Assembly: GCA_028023455.1 (NCBI GenBank)
Contig: JAQFVV010006203.1
Location: forward strand, 8,400,821-8,464,820
Length of the DNA stretch: 64,000 nucleotides
Reading direction: 5' to 3'
Origin: Epiperipatus broadwayi
Taxonomy: Eukaryota; Onychophora; Udeonychophora; Euonychophora; Peripatidae
Both the position numbers and the translations under genes were made by a program. The notes beneath the pieces are model-generated. The model was given only the letters and a program-made list of their open reading frames with translations. It was not told the DNA's origin and did no database searches. Below, in pieces: positions 23,659 through 36,350 of the stretch. How positions within the stretch are numbered: the stretch's first letter is position 1; each line of letters starts with the position of its first letter.

Positions 23659-24359
23659 TTGACTTTAAATGTCTTTGCTAATGCAATAAACCAATTATTC
23701 CCATCCCCTCCATTTATATAAATATCTACAAATATTTATATTTTAAAGCATATCAAACATAAAAGTTAATAATAAAAAAGTTATGCGTCTATGAATATAA
23801 AGAATTTTCCTTATTAGAATAAGTTATATCCTATAAGATTCTTTTTCATTGTATTTAAAACATCAATAATTATTTGTTTAACTTTTAGTTAAGAAAAATG
23901 AATACCATTTTATTAAGCAACGTTGAATAGGTAGTTAAATTGCCTATGCATTGACTAACTGAAAGAATTTCCCTACTTTATATATATTTTACCATCAGGA
24001 CACCATAAATAAAACACAAATAATTGCCCTATGACTCCTCAACTCCACAATCATATGTGTATTTAGAAAAGTGCTTTTTAAAAAATTTGAAAGCCCATTT
24101 AACTTAAAAAAAAAAAAAACAAATATATAAAAGAATTTTTATTTTTTATGAAGTTCAATGCAAAAATATTGAAGTAATTTTAATAAAAATTTATAATGTA
24201 AGGGAAAAACATCAAAAAATAGTTTATGGAATATTGTTTGGGTATTGTTAAAACAAGCCAGAATTTTGCATTTATTAGAATATTATTTAATTACTGAATA
24301 AAAAGCTTAAGACAAACTATTAGCATCACCGTTTTAAATCAATATCAGACCATTCGTGC

Positions 24360-26080
24360 ATGAAAATCGTTTCAAGCTTAATCCAGTTTTAGATTTCAAC
24401 TATTCATCTATTGTTATGTCTCTCCAAGCTTCATACAGTTTTTCTGGTCCATAGCTTCTTTTCTTCAAACCAGTCAAGCAAACTTTCTTATCTCATCCAT
24501 CTCCTAAGTGGCTTACAAATTTTTGAAATCCAATTTAAGACTTTAACTGTCTATTGCCATTTGCATTTAGCTCCATTTCAGCTTCTTAATTTTATTACTG
24601 ACGTCAGTGTTAGCACTGGTGTTTTATCTACATATTTCAATTTGATCTCTTTTTGTTACTTCCAATACACATCTCTCCACTTTTGTATTTTATGGTGTAA
24701 GCTCACTGACTTACTCTTCTGTTAAATATCAGGTTTAGATACTTACATTAGAACAGGTAAAACATTACTATAAAAAAAAAAACATAAAAAAAAAAACAAA
24801 TGCAGGGGCTTTTTCTTTTAATATTAAATGATATATATCAAAAGCATTTCATACCAAATTAATTCTGTGATTATTATTTTTACCCATTACGTTAGATTTG
24901 TATTAATAATCTGACCAAGGCATTTCTACTTGTTTTCTTTTAATTTACTATTACCCTTTTTTTTTTTTTATTAAGTAAAATACTGTTGATCATTATATTA
25001 TTAATATTTATCTTTAATTCTACTTTTCTGTTTTCATCCGACAACTTTCGAAATATTTTCTGAAACTCCCAAAGCATTATTTGAAAAACAAAACAATTAC
25101 ATTATCTACAAAATTTAGCTGATTTATAGAATCTCTATTTTGATTTCTTTGGCTGCTCATTGCAGTAAAAAAAATTGGAGATATGGGATCATCCTGTTGT
25201 AAATCGTTATCAATGTTTATTTTTTGTTTTTAATGTTAGCACGTAATCTAATCATTGTAATTACATTAAAAAAAGTGTTGCTCAAAATTTGACACTATTC
25301 TGAGTATATATTTTAAAATTTTAAAAGATTAATGGGGGGGGGGGAGGCGGAAAATATGTGTTAACATATTCAAATGCCTTATTATTTACAAATCCCAAGC
25401 ATATGACAATTCGTATTCATTGGTCCGTTCCTTTTTGCTCTATATGGTTTAGTGCAGCGAAGGATCTGTCAATTCGGATACTTAAATTTTTTACTAACTT
25501 CTCATAAGTCATTTGATTTTATTTATGGTTTTTGATACTTATTAACTATGCTAAAACTATTTTTAAATCCAGCTTATTTGCATTTTTATTAGTATAAACC
25601 TAGGTTTTTGTAAAAAGTTACAATGATTTCAATAAAAAGCTAGTATAAAACTGTTAAAGGATTAACAATTCTGTAATATCTAATATTTTGCCACTTTTCT
25701 TATTATCCATATTATTACTGGTTTCTTAGTCAATTAATACATTTTTATTAATCTAGGCATTTATCGTATAGTTTCTTCAACATTTACTTAGTTGCCAGTA
25801 TATTAAAGATACTGTTAATAATTTCAACTCTTTTGGAGCTTTTCTGCTCTTCATAGATCCACCTTTTTATTTAAAATTTTCGACAGCTCAAAAGATGATC
25901 ACCAGTATAAGCTTTTTTATAAGATTCTTTTTGTTTTTTATTAATATTATATATTTTTTCCACACACTCAATAGATAACTTTTTGTTAAATGCTGGCTTC
26001 AGGTTGGTATTTTTAGATCTAGTGTCTGAGGCTATCCTAGCGCCTCTCTGAGGAGTGCCAAAGCATGAAACCATAGTCAG
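24360..26080 (-). pseudogene. RTE-like LINE with recognisable reverse transcriptase, heavily mutated
   Basis: On the minus strand, LGFVNNKAFEYVN at about 25401-25359 matches RT motif A (FVDYEKAFDSV, with the catalytic Asp changed to Asn). QQDDPISPIFFTAM at about 25203-25150 matches motif B (RQGDPISPxLF). RKLSDENRKVELKINI at about 25055-25009 matches the segment after the palm (ASRKVGLKIN). The usual RWxDxI C-terminal tail appears in degraded form near 24540-24430. Stops and shifts are frequent. LINEs of this class encode an AP-type endonuclease and RT; the endonuclease was not found. It lies in intron 3 of the chitin-binding gene, on the same strand. Confidence 0.65.
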
Positions 26081-26569
26081 AGATTGGGGGGTGAGTCCTG
26101 ACAGAGATATTTTAAATGCTTTCTCTGTCTAAGCATTTATCACAAAGCTTGTTAAGCAATGGACAATGCTCATTCTTTATATCTTACAAGTTTAAGAGAA
26201 TTGGATCACGTGATCTATGACTCTTATTTTTTCACTTTATGCTATATTTTCTTAATAATGTCACTGTTTTTTTTCTACTGCTGAAACAGTTTTTTCATAC
26301 TAAGTTGTTATATTACACTTTCAAAAACTTTTTTATTATCGTTAATTAACTCTTTTCCATTCCAATCTTACAGAATTCCAGATATTCAATTTTTCTAAAT
26401 ATATTTTTTTAAGTTTTCCCCTCCCCTCTTTTTATACATTAAAACAATTAATGATAAATTTCTGTTTTTTTTGGAGGGGGGGTGAACTATATACTTATCC
26501 TCATTAAAATATCAACTATTTTCTTAATGTATTATTCAAATCTGAGAGTTTGCCTTAGATTCGATATTC

Positions 26570-26720
26570 AAGAATCTAAAAGGTACGAGTTCAATGTCAC
26601 TGTGCATATAGGCCAGCAACATCTGAAGAAGAGTGAAGAATAATACTAATCGAAACGTTGTGTAATTACTAACCTGTGTTGTAAATCCGTATGTTACTAA
26701 CAAGTTGTTTGTATTTGGAA
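26570..26720 (+). repeat. Penelope-tail fragment
   Basis: Contains ACATCTGAAGAAGAGTGAAG and CGAAACGTTGTGTAATTAC followed by CTAACCTGTG, matching the 3' tail at 19.75 and 63.27 kb. Confidence 0.6.
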
Positions 26721-27749
26721 AGTTTAATGAGTTTGTTAATATTTTAAAACCATTTGTAAGTTCTATATTAAATTTGTGTAAGCATTTTTTCAAAATTAGA
26801 AATATCGATTAATAATTCTATTTCTTTAATAGTTTTTATCTCCCTAGACTTTTGTTAATCAATATACCACATTTCACTCAACAATGAGCACTTCGTTTGT
26901 CGAATCTATTAAGCATGTTATAGTCTTGGAACGTATATTCTATGCTAGCCAAAATATAATCCTTCTCTGCTATATCTTCATTTGGGTGCTTCCATGTTCA
27001 TTAAATATTTATTTAAAAAAATCGTTATATGCAGATTTTCTTTTTCTACAAATTCCACAGATCTATTAATGTTTTGTCCATATCCCTAAGATCTTTTAAT
27101 AGTTTTCTAATTCTCTACAATTTTTCATAATGATTTTAAATAGTTTGAACTGATCATATATTCCTGCATATAAATAAAAACCTTTTTATAGATGAATAAA
27201 TTTGAATAATCTGCATTTAAAATCTTTTGTTAGTTGAATAATTTACCATATTAAGCCATATGCCAGTAATCCTCACAATGTTGTTTTAACATTTTTTTAT
27301 TTATAATAAATCCCACTTCACATATGCTTTCTATGTTTGTGTTTTTGTTTGAAACTACATGTAGCACTTTTCAGATCAATTGTCTCTTTGCCTTTTTCAA
27401 CTACAACAAATCTAGACAATTAACTCTTTCAATTCATCAATCTTTCATTTGAAAAGTGATTTGAAATTGTAGTTATGTAAATAAAATGTCATCAGAAAAT
27501 GGTAGCCTAGATACACAATTAACAAATTCTTAAATCCTCTGCTTCCAGTCATCAGTCACTGCTTTGGCTGGAAATTTTATAATCTTTTAGAAATGAGACG
27601 CATTAATTAATATTGTATGTTCTAATAAAAATTATAAGAAACATCGATTGTTCCCATACTTATCTCCATTTATTCTGCCTTTAGGAAACCCACATTCAGA
27701 GGGAAAAGCCAATCAAACTTATATTGCATGACAATGATATTGATCATTT

Positions 27750-27868
27750 GATCCATATTCTTTTAACATATATATATAATAACAGTTTCTGGGAAAATCT
27801 GTTGATATATGATCCATATTCTTTTAACATATATATATAATAACAGTTTCTGGGAAAATCTGTTGAAT
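27750..27868 (+). repeat. Tandem duplication, two 61-bp units
   Basis: GATCCATATTCTTTTAACAT plus its continuation is repeated without change at a 61-bp interval (27750 and 27811). Confidence 0.92.
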
Positions 27869-27982
27869 AAATAACTAGATGTCCATTGTCTAATCAATAT
27901 CAAATGGTTAACTAAATTATTTTATCTGTTAGGTATCAGCTTATTTAAATTCGATTTAGCAGACTGATGTGCTACACAAAGT

Positions 27983-27985
<3 letters not shown>

Positions 27986-28048
<63 letters not shown>

Positions 28049-28049
28049 T
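27986..28049. repeat. (TA)n(TG)n microsatellite
   Basis: Direct reading: about 19 TA units then about 12 TG units. Confidence 0.95.
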
Positions 28050-28062
28050 ATATAATGAGGTT

Positions 28063-28255
28063 GAATAGCTCTTAGCAAACTTTTCTGAATATCCATATCC
28101 CTGGACAGTTTCTAGCTGTTCATCAGTGAGATGCTAGGATATGCAGATGTTAGATCTAAAAATACCAGCTCAAGCTCAGCAACACTGATGACAGCCAATA
28201 GCTAAAAACTGGTCTGGAAATAGGGATATTTGGAAAAGGTTGTTAAGAGCTAGTC
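28063..28255. repeat. Foldback repeat with a hammerhead-like motif in each arm
   Basis: The left arm (AGCTCTTAGCAAACTTTTCT ...) is the reverse complement of the right arm (... GGAAAAGGTTGTTAAGAGCT). The left arm on minus reads CTGATGA (28126-28120), then GAAACTGTC. The right arm on plus reads CTGATGA (28185-28191), AGC/GCT stem II, AAAAC, TGGTC. Each lacks something an active ribozyme needs. Confidence 0.7.
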
Positions 28256-29065
28256 ATGCTCATTATATATGATGTATGACTTGATTTCCTTGCATATATA
28301 TAATTAAGCATCAATATGTAATAGTGCTACCATTTTATATGCTCTATAGAAGTTTTGTAATGCTTCAGAGAGCAAGCTCGATAAAAAAAATCAATTGATT
28401 TCTTGTTAGACTCTTGTTTCTATCTATCATATCTGATATCATCAGTAATTAGTTTGGAAAATCAGTTGAGATTTCAATTCATTTAAAAAATGAATTTTTT
28501 TTTATAGGTTTTACTTTGTTCACTAACTTTTAAACTTTTTATTCATACTTTAATATCATGTTAAAAGTTGGAAATGTATTTAAATGGAAAAAAAAAATTA
28601 GATATTTGTAGGAATATCAATTAATTTCCCAACAACTGATGACTCAATTTAGAGTGATAGAAACACATGTTTAGCAAAAAGTTAGTTGATTTTTTTCATC
28701 ATGAAACATCAGAAAATTTGTATAGAAGTCATAAGTAAAAAAATTTAGCACTAATGCTTAGATATACATTTTACAAAGTAAAATGTCAATAATCATAATT
28801 ATAAAATGTTTTTTATTTGAATTTTTATAATTCATTTAATTATATAAAATAAAATAAATGCATGAGAAAATGGCTTAAAGCCTTAAGTTAGTATTTAATT
28901 CTTTAGAATTTCCAAATTATATGGTTTTAATTTCCAATTTAATTCTGGATGATAATACATTATTTAGACTTTACTTTTTTAAAAAATTTGTATGTTGCTT
29001 AACAATATCAATATGTGAATAAATTGATTCATAATAAAGTAAAATTAAAAGGTTAATGCACTTAC

Positions 29066-29266
29066 CTCCACAGCTAGGAACATTACAATTCCAATCACAA
29101 ATCTGTTTTTCTTCATTAAAACTTGTACCTTTTGGACAATGAGTCCTAAATGACTGCTCATTACAACAGTCATAGTAATTATTGCAGCTATGAGGATCTT
29201 TATAAAAGCCATTGGCAGATGGACATCTAAAATCAGTGTTAGTAGGTGCATAATAATTTATTGCAC
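29066..29266 (-). CDS. Chitin-binding protein gene, exon 3: second CBM14 domain
   Basis: 201 bp (67 codons), acceptor CTCTTTTAG before 29266 and donor GTAAGT after 29066, phase 1 on both sides. A 15-residue lead (AINYYAPTNTDF) precedes the domain: RCPSANGFYKDPHSC, NNYYDCC, THCPKGTSFNEEKQIC and NVPSC. It has the six standard CBM14 cysteines plus two extra, one beside the third cysteine and one in DWNC, which could pair with each other. A second minus-strand frame is also open here, but it lacks the cysteine pattern and is a shadow. Function as for the whole protein: extracellular chitin binding, inferred from family. Confidence 0.9.
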
Positions 29267-29801
29267 CTAAAAGAGGAAACAATAAATAGATATTATTGGA
29301 ATATAATATCTAAGTGTTTTCTTTATTTGAAATAAGAAATAAATATTAATTTATAACAGTGGTATATTATTAATTTTACAGAAATAATAATTATTATAAT
29401 ATAAAAATCAAAAACTTAACGAAACAAATGAATTAATATAACATAATTCAAATATACCTCTGAAAAATAATTATAAAATCTTATTCGAATTGAATTCATT
29501 TTTTTAACAAAACATCGCCACTTTTGTAGACATAATTCAAATATCTTGAATATTCAAAAATTCTAATAGAAATTAAATCTTGATTATATTAAAATTGAAA
29601 GATAGAGAGTATAAAAAAGTATATTCTATATAATTTAGTGGAAAAATATTAATTAAATTCCGACTTTTAATTTTGAATTTAATAATTAAATGTGTTTAAA
29701 ATTATAATATGTTGAAATTTTAAACATTTAAAATTTTAAAATGAATCTTAAATTTAAAAGTAGAAAGTAAAAAGATTACAAAATTTAAAAACATAAGTCA
29801 A

Positions 29802-29866
29802 GCGTTGGTGCCCTAGTGGTTAGCATTGCTGCCTTCCAAGCAGCTGACCCTGTTCGCTTCCCACGT
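29802..29866 (+). repeat. tRNA-Gly-derived SINE, 3' part degraded
   Basis: GCGTTGGTGCCCTAGTGGTT, GCTGCCTTCCAAGCAGC with anticodon loop CTTCCAA, then GTTCGCTTCCCACG and a poly-A run. The acceptor stem no longer closes. Confidence 0.7.
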
Positions 29867-30247
29867 ATGAAAAAAAAAAATTAAAAACACAATTTTAAAA
29901 ATGTTGGAAGACAAGTATTATTAAATTTTAAAATTGATATACGATAGGCTTTTTTAAAAAAAATAATCATTTTTTTGCCATTAGAAACAAAAGAATACAC
30001 ATACATATAACAAAACTTTAAATACTTAAAAAATATAATATAATCTGTTTACAAGTTTGATTTTTAGATTATTGAAGTACACAATGATATATCGCAAATG
30101 CAAACCCTAAGACAAAAATAATTATAAGTTGTATTCCCTATAATATAATATATATGTGTACAGTCATAAATCAAATTATTATTTATTTCTTTTAAACAAT
30201 ATGCATACATTTAAATTAAATTACAAATTTGCATTTTGAATTAAAAT

Positions 30248-32605
30248 TTAATGTGAGCAATGTGATTGTATTTGTTTAGTAATATCGAAAGAATCTGGTT
30301 TGTTGTCCTCTGTTATATTTCTGTATTTGGTTTTATTTGTCATTGCAAAATGCTTCTTCACACATGTATGTAGAACCAAATGATAAGAATATATTTATTG
30401 TTGTGCTTATTAAATCTAGATATTTGGTTTTCAATTCCATCCACTAATTATGAAGAGATTTTTATTTAAATTCGGACTGTAATATTTTGTTCTTTCTCTC
30501 ATGTGAATTAACTGTCCTTGAGCTGTAATTGAAAGATGATGATCTATTTTTACATTTTCAGCAAATGGATTCATGACGCATTGAAACTCTGTTTTAATAC
30601 TAGGAAGATCTATAAATTGCTTACAAAATTCTGTCTCCAAATTTTTTAAATGTGTAGATATAAGACTTTTAATTTGTTCCACATTTACTTCATTTTCAAA
30701 AACAAAATCACACAATGATGCAGAAACATTTCTAAAGATCCCTTTTCTAAAGTCTTCCTGCACATTACGATTTTCTTTCAAAATGCAGTTACTTTCTCAG
30801 TTATTGTTAAAATGTCACCTTTTCCTTGAAGAGACAAATTGAGCATGTTTACTTTTTCAAAAATAGCAGCTAAGTAACATACTATCAACAGCCACTTATT
30901 GTCACTGAAAAAAAAAAGGTAAACTTCGAATTCTTATCTTTGTCCGAAAAAAAAGTGCATAATTCATCTTTCAGTTCAACAATTCTTTTTAGTATCTTCC
31001 CTCAAAATAACCAACGAACTTCTGTATAGTACAGAAGATTTTCGTGGCGACTACCCTATTCGTTGCATATTATCGAAAATATTCTACTATTCAAGGGTCT
31101 TGTTTTTACAAAATTAACTATGTTGATAACATCCTGAAGCACACAATATATTTCTGGCTCCAATTTCTTTGCTGCAATAGCTTGCCGATAGATAATATAG
31201 TGTGCGAATTTTGTGTGGTGTTCTATTTCAATTACCTTTAACCTTGAATTCTTTTTTTCTTCCAGTTAAAACAGCTTCTCCATCACTGGTTACACTTACA
31301 CAGTTTTTCCATAAAATATTATTTATAACAAAGAAATTATTTGCTGTTGAAGAGATGTCTTCCTTTGTATGTCTTTTTTTAAGTGGCTCACAATAAGTAG
31401 TTCTTAATACAATTCATTATTAAAAAATATCTAATAAATACCATTAACTGAGCAAATTTGGTGACATATGTGCTTTCATCCGGTTGTTATAGCAAATTTT
31501 CCACATTGAGTAATTCGTTTTAATAATTGTTCCTTTAAATTATCAGCAATAATTTCTATAAGCTTAGAAATGGTATTTGCTGACAAGGGAATACATTTTA
31601 GTTTTTCAGCATATTCTTCCGTGTGAATTATTTGCATCATTTTTATTGCAGCAGGAAGAACAAGTGTTTCACCAATGGTAAGTGACTTTTTACCTTTTTC
31701 TAGTAAAAAAGAAACCTCGAGAGAGGCTTTTAACCATTTATCGTTAAGTGTAATTTTTTTTTTTTTTTTTTTTTAAATTATTAGCTTGAGTATTACAGTT
31801 TTTAAACGTTGTTCAAAAAATTGCAATGGTTTGTGTTCATGTTCGGAATGTTTAATTTTTAAATGCCTTATTACCATTGATGGCTTCATACAAGCATTAG
31901 ATAGCATTTCATAACATAATACACATACAGGATGGGAATTTATTATTGACTATTTTTACTGTAAACCCAAATTTGAAGTAGTCTGCTTGATAATTTTGAA
32001 CTTTCTGGTACAATTTTTTTTTGTATACACCATATCGTTAATATTTTTATTTCTTGGCATGATTGCTAATGAACTTGAACAATTATCAGTGTCAATACTA
32101 TTACTTTCTTGTTGCCACCAGAAGTAGAATCACTATCAGAATAATCTTCAACCTCTGGTTTCTTTGCAGGCAATTTTTTGAACCATTTATCCATTTTATG
32201 AGGGACTTAAAATCAATAACATTTATGAGTCAACTAATCATAGTTATTATAATACACACCGCTATTTTTATAAGTTTCATACAGTTCATAAAATTCTCTC
32301 AATGATGATACATGTTCCTGGCACTTGCACAATGGCGTACTGAGCGGTCGGAATGTAAACAATGCTGCTAGATATGAAACTCATTTGCCCACCAGAAATC
32401 GATTCTGAATCCAGCTAAAAAACTGCTAAATTTAAATTCTTAATTTCCCCGCTAAAAAGCTAATAAAAATGGACTTTTCCTGCTAAATATAATAATGATT
32501 ACATTTTGAAATAAGATGACATTTCTCAGTATATTAGCATACTCCCAAGTATCGCTTTGCATACCTCTCCCCTAGAGTACGCATTCTCCACTTTGGAGAC
32601 CACTG
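30248..32605 (-). pseudogene. ZBED5/FAM200-like hAT-derived transposase, near full length but broken
   Basis: Reading the minus strand in several frames gives the whole family plan. MDKWFKKLPAKK (start near 32193) leads to FKFGFTV, then the BED zinc finger CVLCYEMLSNA with RHLKIKHSEH and PLQFFEQRLK; the middle LLEKGKKSLTIGETL and CIPLSANTISKLIE; TEVRWLF, KWLLIVCYLAAIFEKVNMLN and LQGKGDI; a 117-codon open block (30781-30431); then FLSFGSTYMCEEAFCNDK, the hAT dimerisation tail, and QIQSHCSH with its stop at 30248. Many frameshifts and stops show it is dead. A 5' terminal sequence CAGTGGTCTCCAAAGTGGAG at 32605-32586 is typical of a hAT end; the left end was not found. It lies in intron 2 of the chitin-binding gene. 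Confidence 0.82.
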
Positions 32606-32929
32606 ATCTAAGTACATCAATTGACATCTAAAATTATAAATTCACTACCAATTATTTATCTTTTAAGGCAAACTTCTCAAATGCGAAATAAAATTCTGTA
32701 AAGATAGACTAGTATATATTTGGGTTTTGTTATCTAACATGCACTTGAGAAATCTTGCTTAGCATGGAAACTATTGATAGTGGACTTGTAATTTAATTTT
32801 GACTAGTGATTTAAATTGTGAATTGGTGTACTAAATTTATTACAAATACTATAAATAATTTATATTTTTAGACTAGACAATATATATATATATAAACTGT
32901 ATAAAATTGCAAACAATTTATAATAGATG

Positions 32930-33345
32930 AAATACACAGGCTTATATATACCAGTGTCTATATATGTAATAGACGGGGTATGAGCACAAACTTTACATGA
33001 CCCACCACTCTCCACACACTATCTCACAACACTGATACACCTGAACACACATATGTCGAAAAGATAAATAATCACCAATAAACGTATTTCATGCTAAACC
33101 AGCAATCATCAGTTGGTCCAGATTACCATCTCTACACATATATGCTACAAGTGCTCAGATATATATTAAGATAGCAAATCCTCCCACTTTAATGGACAGG
33201 CTTCGATGTACTCCACACTCCAACTCTTCAACTGTCCATCCAATTGAAAATCCGATGATGGAACGCTCAAAAGCCACCCTTAGGCCGAGATTGTTGTCAC
33301 ACCCATGTTTGATCTAAAGGTCAATCCGACCCCTCATGTACAGGA
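32930..33345 (-). repeat. Family B repeat copy carrying a hammerhead
   Basis: Reverse-oriented copy of 48690-49020, and homologous to both arms at 40480-41365. Ordered shared blocks: CATATATATTAAG..., CCAACTCTTCAACTGTCCAT, GAAAATCCGATGATGGAA. It ends about 55 bp before exon 2 of the chitin-binding gene. Confidence 0.85.
33063..33126 (-). ncRNA. Hammerhead ribozyme (family B), core intact
   Basis: Minus strand: outer stem GGTAA/TTATC, inner stem I ACCAA/TTGGT, core CTGATGA (33112-33106), stem II TGCT/AGCA with loop GGTTT, GAAA (33090-33087), short stem III, and cleavage triplet TTA. All invariant core bases are present. A U-U mismatch in stem III may weaken it; family hammerheads of this type often have a minimal stem III. 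Confidence 0.6.
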
Positions 33346-33400
33346 CATAATAATTGCAATATATTTATTATTTTATGCAATTGTTGTAAAATAAATTTAC

Positions 33401-33592
33401 CTATTATTTTGGAACATACTGCTACATTGAACGCAAAGTCACAAAATTTTTCATCACTGTTAAATACTAGAGACTCTGGACATTTTCTGTGGTGAGGAAC
33501 TCCATCCCAACAATTATAGTAAGAATTGCAGTCTTTAGGATCAGGATATAAGCCTTCATTGCCTGGACAAAAGAACTCTCCCTGATACAAAT
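33401..33592 (-). CDS. Chitin-binding protein gene, exon 2: first CBM14 domain
   Basis: 192 bp (64 codons), acceptor TTTTTTAG just above 33592 and donor GTAAAT just below 33401, phase 1 on both sides. After LYQGEFF come six cysteines in the CBM14 order: FFCPG, KDCNS, YNCWD, RKCPE, KFCDF and AVCSK. The middle NSYYNCWDG is the usual aromatic chitin-contact region, and CPESLVFNSDEKFCDF is the classic second half of the domain. In the family these cysteines form three disulfides. The exon is an intact open frame with no defect. It is the domain closest to the mature N-terminus. Confidence 0.9.
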
Positions 33593-33906
33593 CTAAAAAA
33601 TAAACAAATATATATAGTATATATCTTCTAAAAGATATGATAGACAAAATAACGAATTCAATATAAATTATTTATATTGAATTACATTTTTTTTAGAAAA
33701 GTTTAAATCTTTTTGAATAAAATAACTAAGTAGAATATATATGTGTGTGTATTAGACAAAGATTTATTAAAATGGCCTTTTAATTAATAATTTGTATTAC
33801 TTTAGAAACTATTATATTACTGTTAAAGTTAATTATAATCTTAACTAAGAAGTGATTTCAAAATCTTATCTTTTAAGTTTTCCATGCAAGGAGTGTGAAA
33901 AACAAA

Positions 33907-33975
33907 GCGTTGGTGGCCTAGTGTTAGCAAAACTGCCTTCCAAGCAGCTGGTCCGGGTCGTTTCCCGGTCAACGC
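33907..33975 (+). repeat. tRNA-Gly(TCC)-derived SINE with (CA)(TA) tail
   Basis: GCGTTGGTGGCCTAGTGTTA, CTTCCAA anticodon loop, CCGGGTCGTTTCCCGG arm and closing AACGC, then TTTGACACACACATATATA. It lies upstream of exon 2 in intron 1. Confidence 0.72.
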
Positions 33976-34614
33976 TTTGACACACACATATATAAAAACT
34001 ATATTTGTATTTATAATGTAAATTATTTTTGTCAACAATGGGAACAATAGTCAATCCTAGCCTATAGCAATTTTTCTTTTTATTTATCTTAATCTGTGGA
34101 AGAGATAATCAATAGGACTTTATTAAGTAATAACTTTTACATTATAAAAAATTTATATATGCAGAATATAGTTTTTAAATTTGAAAAGTTATCCCATATT
34201 TCCCCCTGTCGAATTGTTGATATTTCTATAAAATTATTTTTCAAGGTGACATTATTGATATATTTTATTAAATAGTTATTGAAAAAAATTGCTAAATATT
34301 TGCTATATATTAATATTTCTCAATATTTATTTTATTTTTTTTTAATATATAAATAATAGAGTTGTTTGCAAGTTTTGTTTTCTATCACAACGACCATCAT
34401 TTCAGAAGTCACGTGACTTTAGAGAATCGTACTTATCAGGTCGAATTTCACCCAATAGTCTTTCGCTCTACATTCTTTTATATTTTAGTCGTTTGTAGTG
34501 TATTCGGCTTTAATTTTATCACTTTTATTTTAATTGCAAATGATTTGAAGAGTTTTTTAAATTTGATTAATAGCTAGCTATTTTGACAAAATATTTATAT
34601 TTAGAATAATTTAA

Positions 34615-34650
34615 GCGTTAGTGGCCTAATGGTTAGCATAGCTGCCTTCC
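34615..34650 (+). repeat. tRNA-Gly SINE, 5' half only
   Basis: GCGTTAGTGGCCTAATGGTT and GCATAGCTGCCTTCC, ending abruptly in the anticodon loop. Confidence 0.6.
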
Positions 34651-34699
34651 ATTTGACATAGGAAAAAAAAAGTTTAAAAAGTTCATTAATTAAAAAGTT

Positions 34700-36180
34700 T
34701 TTTTATTTCATATTACTATATAATTTACATATTCTTTTTGTTTTCAGGAAATTTTATTAATTTAAATTATTTTAATGTTTTTTTTTTTAAAAAAAATTCA
34801 TTAATCCTAAGATGCTGAAAATTATAAATCTAGCTTTTAATTTCTCTAAAAAAAAACAAAAACATTTATTTAAATCAAAAATGTTAGCTGATATTGTTAT
34901 CTATAAATGGACACAATACAGTTATAATTTATATGTTATTTTATCTTTATGTTAATGCATGTTAAATAACAGATAACTTTTATTGTGTTAAAAATAATCA
35001 TTTATATAAGTAATACACTACAAAGTAATACATAATAATATATGAATGAGCGCATTTAAGCGCCCTCTATTAACTTATTATGTAATTAATATCGTAGTTA
35101 CATAATAAGCCAGTAGAGGTCTGTTAAGGGTAGGTTCTCATTAAATATTAAAAATAAGAGGTGGTGGTCATGTGATGTTTATTGGCTTAAATATTAAAAA
35201 TCCCAAATTTTTATTATCGGCTGTATTTATAAGCTTTTTTTTTTTTTTATTAAAAAAAGAATATGCAATAAAATTAAGAAATATTTCAGGATATTACAAA
35301 AAAATAATTTCTGCAGACATCCTTTGTTTTTAAGAAATCTAATCCCTAATGTTATTCATTCTGATATTCATTTCCTCCCATTTTTCCACACAATTTTTCT
35401 AATTTCTATTATATTAACATTGTATCTTATCCTGTTCTATCTTAAACTTTAAATTTCAACTGTACCTTTATTCTACCTCAATATTTATTACCATTAATAT
35501 ATTGTCTAAACTTCTTTCAATAAATACAATATTATCTAATTCACTATTCTCTAAAATCATATATCCTACAATTATGTATATTACATTTTCCATTTTATCT
35601 TTACACAGCTGAGATTTTTAGTTTTCTGCATCATTTTATTTAATGATTATTTTTTATTTCTGCCTTAAACAACAAATTGCGATTACACTTTTTATATAAA
35701 TATATGAAAACAATCACAAAAGTATATAATGTTAAGTAGCTCGTTTAAACAGTAAATGCTGTTATAGTAAATAAGATACCTTCTAGCCATCTGAAAATAT
35801 GATAATAAGTGGTAAACCCGCAATAAAGCTCTCTCGAACTTTATAATTTTTTATATTTTTACTTTTTACAGTAATCGTTTTACTTAATCATTTATTTCAA
35901 TTTCTGTAATTATCTGACACAGAATATTTATTTGTGTCTTCAATCTATTTTCTAATTATACTTAGAAAAAAGTCCTTACTGAATAACTAAAAGCTTTTTT
36001 TATAACATCTTGTTTCATTTTCCAAACTATTTATTTAAAAACTAAATTGTCATAAGAATCTGTCTATCAAAATCTTTAATTTACTTTTTGCATTCCCCTT
36101 GCATAAAAACTTAACCCATCTCAGCTTCTCTCTTGAATATCCTCTGTTGAAAGATTTATTGGTTTAAGCTTAAGCATGAA
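34700..36180. other. No gene recognised (intron 1)
   Basis: AT-rich. A 60-bp imperfect hairpin at 35058-35118 (CCTCTATTAACTTATTATG and its mirror) and an end of family A near 35160 (GTGGTCATGTGATGTTTATT) are the only structured parts seen. Confidence 0.5.
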
Positions 36181-36189
36181 ATAATTTCA

Positions 36190-36350
36190 TCATCATCAAC
36201 AACAACAATTATCAATCCACTGCAGGATGAAGGTCTCTTCAAGTTCAATCCATCTTTCTCTGATCTTTAGCCTCTCTTCTCCATAACACCCCTGCACACT
36301 TTCTTATTTCATCCATCCATCTCACATGTGGTCTCTTTACTAATAATTGT
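36190..36350 (-). pseudogene. LINE C-terminal remnant (RTE-like), same family as at 20.8 kb
   Basis: KRPHVRWMDEIRKCAGVLWR, then EAKDQRKMD in an open minus-strand frame. The RW.D.I...G..W..A.D signature is the end of RTE-class LINE proteins. Truncated on the 5' side after about 30 residues of homology. Confidence 0.65.

Noticed and set aside
29300-32613. ATCTAAGT at 29307 and after 32605 as the target duplication of the hAT relic
   Set aside because: The left site is not followed by a CAG-type hAT end; an 8-bp match in AT-rich DNA is likely by chance.
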